Assembly (NCBI GenBank): GCA_041402005.1
Contig: JAWKTB010000005.1
Span: 248,001-312,000, forward strand
From: JAJRXR01 sp041402005
GTDB lineage: Bacteria > Planctomycetota > Phycisphaerae > Phycisphaerales > UBA1924
Length of the DNA: 64,000 bases
Reading direction: 5' to 3'
A model generated the notes under the pieces. The model ran no database searches, was not told the origin of the DNA, and saw nothing but the letters and a program-made list of their open reading frames with translations. A program made the position numbers and the translations under genes. The stretch's first letter is position 1, and each line of letters starts with the position of its first letter. Below, piece by piece: positions 44,015 through 54,474 of the stretch.

Positions 44015-44444
44015 GCGCGCCGAGAGCTACCGGACGCTGCATCGAATACGCCGCCCGAGAAGATCCGCGTGAGGAGCATGGGGCGTCCTCACGCCCGGTT
44101 CATTCCGGGGATTCGTTGCACGTCTTGCGTTGCGCGTGTTCGTTGCAGGCGGACCGTTCGGTGAGAGCCGAACGAGGCGTGCCCGACCCCGCACGTGGGG
44201 GAGGGGGCGCGGAGAGATCACCGCACGGGTACGAGACAAGGCGCCCGCGCACAACAAAGGACGACGGGGGATCCGCCCCGCCGATGGACCGGCGCGATCG
44301 CCGCGCCGCCGACCGCGCTCCCTTCTTGTGACGGGGGACGGGTGGCGTTCCGGCATCGATGCGCGCCGGCGGGGGGGCCGACCCCGCGTCGTCCAGCATG
44401 TCACGGCGTCACGGACAAGACACACCACAGGCGAGGAGAGCAAC
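44015..44444. other. Gene-free spacer with three spaced CGTTGC repeats
   Basis: I see no gene between the terminator and the next start. Reading frames present here are Arg-rich and have no homology I know. CGTTGC occurs at 44114, 44128 and 44141 (13-14-base spacing, with partial CGT-TT matches between). The 3' end holds GCGAGGAG, the ribosome site for the next gene. A promoter for that gene should lie here, but none is obvious. Confidence 0.4.
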
Positions 44445-44975
44445 ATGCGGACGAAACTGACCATTCTCACGCTCGCGAGCCTCGCGGGCGCCGCGACGGC
44501 CCAGACGACGATCAACTTCAACGATCTCGCGATCGACGCGGCCCAGCCGATCACCTTCACTGTGGTCCAGACGGACCCCGGGCCTCTGCTCGGCTTCACC
44601 TGGGATCTCAGCTACGACGCGATCCCGATCTCCTGGGGGAGCGAGCTGATCATCCAGCTCTCGCACGAATCCGGGTACTCGATCGAGTTCGACGGCTCCG
44701 ACGCGAACTTTGCGGACCTCGGCCCCTCCGACGTCCAGTTCGGCTGGGGCAACACCGACGGGCACTTCACCAGCACCAGTCTCGTGAGCGTCCAGAACGG
44801 TCCCAGCGACACCACCGGCACGTGGACCGTCACCGTCTTCGACGAGTTCGATGATGACGGCGTCGACGGCGTCCTCAACGGCTCGATCACGATCAACAAG
44901 GTCCCCGCGCCGGGCGGGCTGGCCCTAATCGGCCTCGGTAGCATCGCCTGCCTGCATCGCCGCCGACGCGCCTGA
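44445..44975 (+). CDS. Secreted PEP-CTERM protein with proprotein-convertase-like beta domain
   Basis: 176 residues: signal peptide MRTKLTILTLASLAGAATAQ, a beta-rich mature region (FNDLAIDAAQPITFTVVQTDPGPLLGFTWDLSYD, then SDTTGTWTVTVFDEFDDDGVDGVLNGSITI), and a tail APGGLALIGLGSIACLHRRRRA. The segment around TGTWTVTVFDEFDDDG... resembles P-domain/beta-sandwich proteins, but I would not name a family. The start at 44445 has GCGAGGAG upstream. The second PEP-CTERM-type protein in a row, separated by a terminator. Confidence 0.85.
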   Translation: MRTKLTILTLASLAGAATAQTTINFNDLAIDAAQPITFTVVQTDPGPLLGFTWDLSYDAIPISWGSELIIQLSHESGYSIEFDGSDANFADLGPSDVQFGWGNTDGHFTSTSLVSVQNGPSDTTGTWTVTVFDEFDDDGVDGVLNGSITINKVPAPGGLALIGLGSIACLHRRRRA

Positions 44976-45001
44976 TCGAGACACGACATCCGCACCATCC
45001 G

Positions 45002-45028
45002 CCGCCGCCCGCCTGGGCGGCGGTTTTT
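45002..45028 (+). terminator. Rho-independent terminator of the second PEP-CTERM gene
   Basis: Perfect nine-pair stem (CCGCCGCCC at 45002-45010 with GGGCGGCGG at 45015-45023), four-base loop GCCT and five T's, 26 bases past the stop codon. Confidence 0.95.
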
Positions 45029-45067
45029 CGTGCGCCCGCGAGCTATCCTCCGACGACGGAGGTGGCG

Positions 45068-46505
45068 ATGAAGACAAACGACGCGCTCGCCTGGCTCGAG
45101 GCGCACGAGAAGGACTCGATCGCTCGCCTGATCGAGTGGCTCCGGATACCGAGCATCAGCACGGACCCGGCGTACAGCGAGGACGTCCGGCGGGGGGCAG
45201 CCTGGGCGGGCGAACACTTGCGCGCCTCCGGCTTCGAGGTCGAGATCCGGGAGACGGGCGAGCCTTCGGGATCGGGGCATCCGATCGTGCTGGCGACGAG
45301 CCCGGGGGACCCCGGGTACAACGGCCCGCACGTGCTCTTCTACGGGCATTACGACGTGCAGCCGGCCGACCCCCTGGAACTCTGGGAGTCGCCCCCCTTC
45401 GAGCCGGTGATCAAGCCGGCGGTGCAGGGCGGGGCGGGCGAACGGATCGTCGCCCGGGGCGCAGTCGACGACAAGGGACAGGTGATGACCTTCCTCGAGG
45501 CGATGCGCGCGTGGAAGGAGGCGGGGGGCGTCGTTGGCGGGGGGGCCCGGTACACCGTTCTTCTCGAGGGCGAGGAGGAGTCTGGCTCCAAGAACCTCGA
45601 CAGGTTCATCGAGCAGAACGCCGCCGAGCTCGGCGGGTGCGACGTCTGCGTGATCTCGGACACCGGGATGCTCGGGCGTGGCAAACCCGCGATCACGTAC
45701 GGCGTGCGCGGGCTCGCGTACACCGAGGTCGTCCTGCACGCCGCGGACCAGGACCTGCACTCGGGGATGTGGGGGGGCAAGGCGCCCAACCCGATCTCCG
45801 AGCTGGTCAAGGTGCTGGCGCAGCTGTGGGACGCGGACCGACGCATCACGATTCCCGGCTTCTACGAGGGCGTACGCGAGCTGACGCCCCAGGAGCGAGA
45901 CGCCTGGCGCAAGCTCGGCGTCGACGAGCGGGCGGCAGCTGGCCGGCATCGGGCTCCCACCCGAGGCCTCGGTCGGCGAGAAGGATACTCCTTCATCGAG
46001 CCGCGAGTGGGCGCGCCCGACCGCCGAGATCAACGGCATCATCGGCGGGTACACGGGCAAGGGCGCCAAGACCGTCATCCCCTCGCACGCCTCGGCGAAA
46101 GTCTCGTTCCGACTCGTCGACGACCAGGACCCGGCTCGGATCACCGAGTCGTTCTTTGCATGGCTGCGCCAGCGCACGCCCCCCGGGTGTCGGTGGGAGA
46201 TGATCGACCACTCGGGCGGGCCACCGGCGACGGTGGCGACGGACTCGCCCGCGCTGCTCGCGGCGAAAGCGGCGCTCGAGAAGGCCTCGGGCGTCGCCCC
46301 CGCGATGATCAAGACGGGCGGGTCGATCCCGGTGGCGGGAATCCTCAAGAGCCGTCTCGGGCTCGAGACGATCTTCATGGGCTTCGGGCTCGAGGACGAT
46401 CGGGTCCACTCGCCGAACGAGAAGTTCGAGCTTGACTGCTTCCGCTTGGGCGCCCGGGCGCACGCGCTGCTCGTCGAGCGGCTGTGGACGCTGGGCGAGG
46501 GCTGA
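45068..46505 (+). pseudogene. M20 family metallopeptidase/dipeptidase gene with disrupted frame
   Basis: A dipeptidase-type M20 zinc peptidase. The first ~287 codons are normal: FYGHYDVQP (metal His/Asp), ARGAVDDKGQVM (bridging Asp), LLEGEEESGS (catalytic Glu and metal Glu) and LHSGMWGGKAPNP. At about 45932 the frame breaks; the expected sequence resumes in the +1 frame (QLAGIGLPPEASVGEK), returns briefly to the original frame (GYSFIE) and then stays in +1 (REWARPTAEINGIIGGYTG) to the normal end FGLEDDRVHSPNEKFEL at 46505. ATG 45068 has GGAGG upstream. Each break lies in a short base run, so sequencing error is as likely as a real pseudogene. Confidence 0.85.
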
Positions 46506-46513
46506 TCCCGGGG

Positions 46514-46723
46514 CTAGCGGGAGTACTTGCCCGCGGCCCGCTGGCGCTCGAACTCGCGGAGCTGCTCGAGACGCTCGATCCGGAGTTGCGCGACGCGGAT
46601 CGCCAACTCGTGGGCGCGGACCTCGTCAGCGACGGCCGAGGCGACCGCGCGGAGCATGGCGATCACGCACCCGCCACCGACCAACGCCATCAACGCCCAC
46701 GCCAGGGGGGAGAACCCGTGCAT
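46514..46723 (-). CDS. Small membrane protein with coiled coil
   Basis: 69 residues: MHGFSPLAWALMALVGGGCVIAML forms one membrane helix, followed by a long amphipathic helix with heptad character (AHELAIRVAQLRIERLEQLREFERQRAAGKYSR). It resembles PspB in layout only. It lies between the M20 gene (8 bases away, convergent) and the divergent large membrane protein. A true small gene is likely, given the clear start, helix and charge pattern; function unknown. Confidence 0.55.
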   Translation of the reverse strand: MHGFSPLAWALMALVGGGCVIAMLRAVASAVADEVRAHELAIRVAQLRIERLEQLREFERQRAAGKYSR

Positions 46724-46840
46724 GCTGCGCCCATCGGCTCGGGGGCGGGGCGGCTTGACCGAACCTAGACTCGTCGAGCGTGGTCCGAGGTCAACGGGGC
46801 CGCGCCCGCGGCGCGACCCTTGCGAGAGATCCGACGCCCG

Positions 46841-49270
46841 ATGAGACGACCCTGGACGAGACCCTTGCTCGCCGCCCTCGGGCTGGCGCTCGCGGCGTGG
46901 GGGACCAACGCCCACGCGCAGGTCGGAGGCGACGGCGTCGGAGACGAGATCGAGCTGCGCGTCGCGCGGTTCGGGCCGGGCGGGGTCTGTCGCCAGGGCG
47001 AGTGGGTCGGGGTGCTGGTCGAGGTCGCCGACAAGGGGCTCGAGCAGCGTGACCTGATCCTGCGAATCGAGGGGGAGGATCCCGACGGGGACCGCCCGGT
47101 GTTCGACCGGGCCGTGACATCGAACCCGGGCTCGGCGCAATCCTTCTGGCTGTACACGCGCCTCGGGTGGGCGTTCGATCAGGGGACCCCGATCACCATC
47201 AGCGCCTGGCCCAAGAGTGGCGAGGACCGCGCCCGCGAGGGGGCGCTCGCGTTCGAGGCGGGCGGGAGGCCGCTGGCGCGCCTCGAGGCGACGACGTCCG
47301 GCGTCCTCGACAAGGCGCAGGGAATGATCGGCGTTCTCGGGACGACACCCTTCGGCCTGCGCGGGTACGACCAGTCTCACCGTGGGACGATCGGCGACAA
47401 CCTGATCACCGGACACGAGTTGACACGGATCGTCGGGCTCGGGCTCGCCGATCTGCCCGATCGCCCGCAGGGGCTGATGCAGTTCGACGCTCTGGTGTGG
47501 GGCGGCGCACGGGCGCCCGATCCGTTGCGGCTCACGCCCGAGCAGATGCGGGCACTCATGGGTTGGATCGAGTGGGGGGGACAATTGGTGATCGTCCTCC
47601 CCTCGATCGGGCAGGAGTGGTTCGCACGCTCGAACCCCTTGTTCGAACTTCTGCCCGACGCGCTGCCCGGCGAGCAGATCGGGGGCGTGGACCTGGACGG
47701 GTACCGCTACCTGCTGACAAAGAGCCAGAGTCTGAGGCTGCCAACGGAGGCGACGGTTCGCTTTCTCGATCCGAACCCAGGGGCGGCGCCCGGGGACGCA
47801 GCGCGCATCATGGCATCGCCGGATGGACGCACGATCGCGGTGAGTCGAGTTCACGGCGCCGGCGCCGTGACGCTGATCGGGCTGGACCTGGCGGACCCGA
47901 AGCTGGTCGCGATGGACCTGCCCGAGGCGGACCAGTTCTGGAACCGCGTGCTCGGACGGCGCGTGGATCTGGACGAGAACACGCGGACGTGGAAGAACGC
48001 GCAAGGGTCGAACCGGACACCCTTGTCCTTCGACTCGGACATCCCTGGAGAGATCGCCAAGTCCGGGCGGGCGTACGTCGGTGTGTTGCTTGGGATCGTG
48101 GTGTTCGCGCTCTACTGGGTTCTCGCGGGGCCGGGCGGGTACGCGCTGCTCGGGCGCCTCAAGCAAAAACGCCACGCGTGGATCGCGTTCGTGGGGGCGG
48201 TCGGCGTCTTCACGGCGATCGCCTGGACCGGCGCCACCGCCATCCGTCCCAGACGCGTCGAGGTCGTCCACCTGACCATGCTCCACCAGGTTCACGGCCA
48301 AGACCTGCAACGGGCCCGAACGTGGGCGAGCGTGCTGCTGCCGAGCTACGGCGACGGCGCGATCTCGGTGCGCGACCAGGAGGAGCACGCGGGCGCGTCC
48401 TGGGAGATGGAGCTGCTGAGCCCATGGTCCCCCCCGGTCGGCGAAGTCTTCAAGCGGGCCTCATTCCCGGACAATCGGGAGTACCGCCTCGACGGGCGTC
48501 GCCCGGACACGATGCGGATGCCGACCCGTTCGACGGTCAAGCAGGTGCGTGCGGACTGGGTGGGCGAGGCGCGCTGGAAACTGCTTGCCCCTGTGAAGGA
48601 GGCGGGGGAGGTCGGCGAGGCAAGGCTGTGGCTCGATCAGGACACCGGCCTCGTGCATGGACTGCTCGAGCATCACCTCCCCGCGATGCTCGAGGATGTC
48701 GTGTTGATCGTCGTCTGGAGGCCCAGGATCGTGAGCGGGGCAATGCGCGATGTCCCGCCGTATATCTCGTACGCGTACAAGCTGAAGGATTGGGCGCCCG
48801 GCGACCGCAGGGATCTGTACGCGGCGGTTAAGGACACCGCCCGCTCCCAAGCGACCTTCGAGGCGTACTCACTCAACCTGTTGCGGGCCGGCAAGCCGAT
48901 CATCAATGACTTCGGCAGGACCGACTCGGGCAGCGCGCTCGAGCGGTACTACGGGCTCGAGCTGTTCCCGATGCTCTCGCCCCCCGACTTCCAGCGCGGA
49001 CAGGCCGACGACAGGCTGGCTCGTCGCGTCGAGACGCACGGGATGGATCTGGGGCTCTGGTTCACGAGGCCCTGTGTGATCGTGCTGGGGTCGATTGAGA
49101 ATCCGAAAGGCGTCGAGGCGCCGATCCCGCTGCGGGTGAACGGACGTCCGGCGCCGGTGACCGGGGGGCGCACCGTGATCTCATGGGTCTATCCTCTGCC
49201 CGACGACCCGGCGGCGCCCAAGCCGCCCGACCCGACCGACGCCCCCGTCCCGACGACTTCTGACGACTAG
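46841..49270 (+). CDS. Large membrane-anchored protein, DUF4350/GATase-like layout
   Basis: 809 residues from MRRPWTRPLLAALGLALAAWG (signal peptide ending at AHAQ); a TTG 21 bases upstream is less likely. Periplasmic beta-rich N-part (EIELRVARFGPGGVCRQGEWVGVLVEVAD), then a flavodoxin/GATase-like segment (IGVLGTTPFGLRGY, MQFDALVWGG, LTPEQMRALMGWIEWGGQLVIVLP). Two membrane helices near residues 410-470 (YVGVLLGIVVFALYWVLAG and WIAFVGAVGVFTAIAWTG) precede a second exported domain. Similar proteins accompany ABC-2-type or gliding-like transport genes; here an ABC ATPase follows. Function unknown. Confidence 0.78.
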   Translation: MRRPWTRPLLAALGLALAAWGTNAHAQVGGDGVGDEIELRVARFGPGGVCRQGEWVGVLVEVADKGLEQRDLILRIEGEDPDGDRPVFDRAVTSNPGSAQSFWLYTRLGWAFDQGTPITISAWPKSGEDRAREGALAFEAGGRPLARLEATTSGVLDKAQGMIGVLGTTPFGLRGYDQSHRGTIGDNLITGHELTRIVGLGLADLPDRPQGLMQFDALVWGGARAPDPLRLTPEQMRALMGWIEWGGQLVIVLPSIGQEWFARSNPLFELLPDALPGEQIGGVDLDGYRYLLTKSQSLRLPTEATVRFLDPNPGAAPGDAARIMASPDGRTIAVSRVHGAGAVTLIGLDLADPKLVAMDLPEADQFWNRVLGRRVDLDENTRTWKNAQGSNRTPLSFDSDIPGEIAKSGRAYVGVLLGIVVFALYWVLAGPGGYALLGRLKQKRHAWIAFVGAVGVFTAIAWTGATAIRPRRVEVVHLTMLHQVHGQDLQRARTWASVLLPSYGDGAISVRDQEEHAGASWEMELLSPWSPPVGEVFKRASFPDNREYRLDGRRPDTMRMPTRSTVKQVRADWVGEARWKLLAPVKEAGEVGEARLWLDQDTGLVHGLLEHHLPAMLEDVVLIVVWRPRIVSGAMRDVPPYISYAYKLKDWAPGDRRDLYAAVKDTARSQATFEAYSLNLLRAGKPIINDFGRTDSGSALERYYGLELFPMLSPPDFQRGQADDRLARRVETHGMDLGLWFTRPCVIVLGSIENPKGVEAPIPLRVNGRPAPVTGGRTVISWVYPLPDDPAAPKPPDPTDAPVPTTSDD

Positions 49271-49319
49271 GACCGGCCCCGTTGCGACCCCCGACCACGC
49301 GAGGACACGCCCCTTGGCG

Positions 49320-50276
49320 ATGATCGAGACGGTCAACCTAACGAAGCGCTACGGCGAGCTGGTCGCGCTCGACTCGCTCAACCTCACCATCGAGGAGGGG
49401 GACTGCTACGGCTTCATCGGACCCAACGGCGCCGGCAAAACCACCACCATCAAGATCCTCGCGACACTCCTCAAGCCCTCCAGCGGTCAGGCCCAGATCG
49501 GCGGCCTCACGATCGGCTACCAGAACCGCCAGATCCGACCCCTCATCGGGTACGTCCCCGACTTCATGGGCGCCTACGAGGACATGGTCGTCACCGAGTA
49601 CCTCGAGTTCTTCGCCGCGGCGTACAACATCCACGGCCAGCAACGCAAGAAGGTCGTCCAAGACGTCCTCGAACTGACCGACCTGACGTACAAAGCGACG
49701 GCGGAGGTGAACAGCCTCTCGCGCGGCATGCAGCAGCGGCTCTCCATCGCCCGCGTACTGCTGCATGACCCCAAGGTCCTGCTGATGGACGAGCCCGCCT
49801 CGGGCCTCGACCCGCGCGCCCGGATCGAGATCCGCGAACTGCTCAAGGAGCTCAAGCGGATGGGCAAGACCATCCTGATCTCGAGCCACATCCTGCACGA
49901 GCTGGCCGAGCTGTGCAACATGGTCGGGATCATCGAGCGCGGACAGCTCCTCTTCTCTGGGTCCGTCAACGAGATCCTTCGGCACGCCCGCGTCGGGCAC
50001 GTGATCCACATCGGCGTCGCCGAGCGGACGGATCAGGCGGCCGAGCTGCTCGCCAAGGCGCCGGGCGTCGAGAAGGTGGGGGTCGTCGACAATGGCGACT
50101 CCTCCATCGGCGATGGGCGGCTCATCCACGTCGGCTTCGATGCCTCCAAGGGCGGCTCCCCGACCGACCTTCCCAACATCCTCGTCAACAACGGCTTCCG
50201 CCTGACCAAGTTCGACGAGGAGCCAGTTAACCTCGAGACCGCCTTCATGCGCCTGACCAAGGGCCTGGTCCAGTAG
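49320..50276 (+). CDS. ABC transporter ATP-binding protein
   Basis: 318 residues. Walker A GPNGAGKTTT, Q-loop region YVPDFMGAYEDM, signature LSRGMQQRLSIARVL (a variant of LSGGQ), Walker B VLLMDEPASGLD and the switch His in LISSHILHEL are all present. This is the CcmA/NatA/DrrA-type ATPase that drives ABC-2 exporters. An in-frame TTG at 49314 adds two residues. It lies 49 bases after the large membrane protein gene; no permease gene is in the window, so its partner may be elsewhere or the upstream protein. Confidence 0.93.
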   Translation: MIETVNLTKRYGELVALDSLNLTIEEGDCYGFIGPNGAGKTTTIKILATLLKPSSGQAQIGGLTIGYQNRQIRPLIGYVPDFMGAYEDMVVTEYLEFFAAAYNIHGQQRKKVVQDVLELTDLTYKATAEVNSLSRGMQQRLSIARVLLHDPKVLLMDEPASGLDPRARIEIRELLKELKRMGKTILISSHILHELAELCNMVGIIERGQLLFSGSVNEILRHARVGHVIHIGVAERTDQAAELLAKAPGVEKVGVVDNGDSSIGDGRLIHVGFDASKGGSPTDLPNILVNNGFRLTKFDEEPVNLETAFMRLTKGLVQ

Positions 50277-50355
50277 GCGCCGCCCCTGTCAGCCTCCCTG
50301 AACTCCGTGCGGTCTGGTCGGTAGGATGGGGGCGACCCCCTTCGGAGGCGATCTC

Positions 50356-52545
<2,190 letters not shown>

Positions 52546-52597
52546 GAGAGTTCAACGCGGAGGGCCGCTGAGAGCCGCAGAGAGAAGAAGTGGGTGC

Positions 52598-52966
52598 CAC
52601 TGGTTGTCCGCGAATGCGGCAACCAGTGCCGCGGACGCCAACGAAGCACGGCTTGCAAGACAAGCCGTGGCACCCTTCTCTCTTTCCTGAACTGTCGCCT
52701 TCACCCCGTGCCACTGACCCGTCTTCGGGTCAGTGCCGAGGCGCCGGGCCCGCTCGCACAAGCACTGACCGGAGGACCGGTCAGTGGCACGAACCCCCTC
52801 CCCCCGGTAGGGCCGGTTTCCAACCGGCCTGAATGCCCGAACTTTTCCTCTCTGGGTGCCAGCCAAACGCGCAGCGCAGCGGAGCTTTTGGCTGAGGGGC
52901 CGCCCTACAACGTCGTACACTCACTGGCGCCCGCAGCGTGGAGAAGCCGAAGACGGCGTCTCCACG
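52598..52966. repeat. Cluster of seven palindromic hairpins
   Basis: The gene-free gap 52546-53040 holds hairpins at 52598-52628 (arms CACTGGTTG), 52647-52669 (CACGGCTTG), 52712-52735 (CACTGACCCG), 52763-52786 (CACTGACCGG), 52811-52829 (GGCCGGTT), 52861-52893 (AGCCAAA) and 52937-52966 (CGTGGAGA). Most are flanked by GTGCCA or TGGCAC, so the block looks like a mosaic of related repeat units. None codes for a plausible protein. It lies between two genes ending toward or after it: the oligopeptidase stop and the dockerin gene stop. Confidence 0.85.
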
Positions 52967-53040
52967 GCACCCGGCTTTGAGACAGCACGGAGCACATCAT
53001 CACAGCAGCCTGGCGGGCGGCAATGGGCGGTACGCGGCTG

Positions 53041-54465
53041 CTACGGGCAACCGGTGCCGAACGCGTTTAGGAAGGCGACGACGTCTGAGAAGTCAAAGGT
53101 ACCGAGGGGCGCCGCGAGATCGGAGGCGGGCTCCATGGTCACGAACGCTTCGAGGAATGCGAGCACATCGGAGATATCGAGCGAGCCGAACGGCACCACC
53201 AGGTCCGCCGGCGAGCACGGCTCGGCGCCCGTGCTCAACTCGAACACATACGCCGACCCCGAGCTCTCCCCGTTGTCGTCGTCGCCCTGTGCCCCAATCA
53301 ACGCCAGACCGCCGTCGAGCGCAACCAGCCCGAAGAAATCGAACTCGAACCCGTCCGAGGGCAGGAGCTTCGTAATCTGAACAGGGACGGCGGGGTCCGA
53401 CACGTCGAAGAGGTACGCGGAGCCCGAGTTGTGCCCGTTGTCGTCGTCGCCCATGGACCCGACCACCACGGTGCCGCCCTCGATGGCGACCGAGATCCCG
53501 AAATAGGCGGAGAACCACCCGTCGTCCGCGACGAACTTCGAGACCTGGACGGGCTCCGTCGGGTTGGAAACATCGAAGAGATAGACGGCTCCGCAGCTCT
53601 GGTACCACCCGTCCTCGCCCCAGGCGCCCACGACCGCCAGATCCCCTTGGATCGCGACGGAGCCGCCGAAGCGATCCTGCTCCCGGCCCTCGTCGGCCAG
53701 CAGCTTCGCGAGCTGTACTCCCGTGGACGCGTCGAACAAGTACGCGGATCCAGAGAACGGGCCCGCGTCCTCGTCCCGCGGCGCACCCACGATGACGACC
53801 CCGTCGCTGACCGCGACCGCCTCCCCGAACTCGTCCCCGTCCTCGCCATCGGTCGCGAGCAGCTTGGCGACCTCTTGCCCGGTGTTGCGGTCGAACACGT
53901 ACGCCGCGCCCGTGCAAAAATGGCTGCCAGGATCCTCGATCGCGCCGACGACGATGTGCTCATCATCAATGTCGACTGACCACCCGAAATGGGCTTGCTC
54001 GACCCCATCGCTCGGGAGCAGCAGCGTGATCAGCTTGGGCGTTTTAGGATCGGTGACGTCATACAGGTAGACGGATCCTGAGTTTGGCCCGTTGTCGTCG
54101 TCGTTCGAGGCGCTCACGACGGCCCTAGCGCCTGAGATGCCCACGGCACGCCCGTAGAACTCGAACACCCCAGCCTCACTGGGCAGGAGCTTGCTGAGTT
54201 CAACAGGATTCGCCGGGTCTGTGAGGTCGAACAAATACGCAGAACCGGACTTGGGGGCAACATCATCGTCCAGGAAAGTTGAGACGATGCAAATCGGACC
54301 AGAGATGTCCACGGAACCGCCGAAGCCATCCCCCCCTGCCGCATCGCTCGGAGTGATCTTCGACACTTCGTTCTGGAGCTGTGACCAGGCGACATCGGCT
54401 GACGATGTGATCGAAACGGAAGCTACAGCCAAGCTCAGTCTCGTCAATGGGATCCCGCGCCTCAC
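53041..54465 (-). CDS. Secreted FG-GAP repeat protein with GC-type dockerin tail
   Basis: 474 residues. Signal peptide RRGIPLTRLSLAVASVSITSSADVAWSQ, then seven similar blades of about 50 residues of the form DGFGGSVDI...GSAYLFD, each with an FG-GAP-like motif (F-G-x-S-V-x-I, V-V-G-x-x-x-D-D-D), predicted beta-propeller. The C-terminus has two dockerin-like repeats (DLVVPFGSLDISDVLAFLEAF and DLAAPLGTFDFSDVVAFLNAF) ending GTGCP. The GTG start has AGGAG upstream; that site overlaps the stop codon of topoisomerase VI A, so translation is coupled to it. Confidence 0.9.
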   Translation of the reverse strand: MRRGIPLTRLSLAVASVSITSSADVAWSQLQNEVSKITPSDAAGGDGFGGSVDISGPICIVSTFLDDDVAPKSGSAYLFDLTDPANPVELSKLLPSEAGVFEFYGRAVGISGARAVVSASNDDDNGPNSGSVYLYDVTDPKTPKLITLLLPSDGVEQAHFGWSVDIDDEHIVVGAIEDPGSHFCTGAAYVFDRNTGQEVAKLLATDGEDGDEFGEAVAVSDGVVIVGAPRDEDAGPFSGSAYLFDASTGVQLAKLLADEGREQDRFGGSVAIQGDLAVVGAWGEDGWYQSCGAVYLFDVSNPTEPVQVSKFVADDGWFSAYFGISVAIEGGTVVVGSMGDDDNGHNSGSAYLFDVSDPAVPVQITKLLPSDGFEFDFFGLVALDGGLALIGAQGDDDNGESSGSAYVFELSTGAEPCSPADLVVPFGSLDISDVLAFLEAFVTMEPASDLAAPLGTFDFSDVVAFLNAFGTGCP

Positions 54466-54474
54466 TTGTAACTC

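Noticed and set aside
46724..48388. Upstream part of a long minus-strand frame leading into the small membrane protein
   Set aside because: This part is antisense to the large membrane protein at 46841; only the last 69 codons (46514-46723) look like a protein.
52590..52966. Possible CRISPR array
   Set aside because: The hairpins differ from one another, are unevenly spaced and have no constant-length spacers; no cas genes are present.
52594..53380. Short plus- and minus-strand frames across the hairpin block
   Set aside because: Their sequences derive from palindromic repeats (e.g. PVSNRPE and its mirror) and lack start context or motifs.
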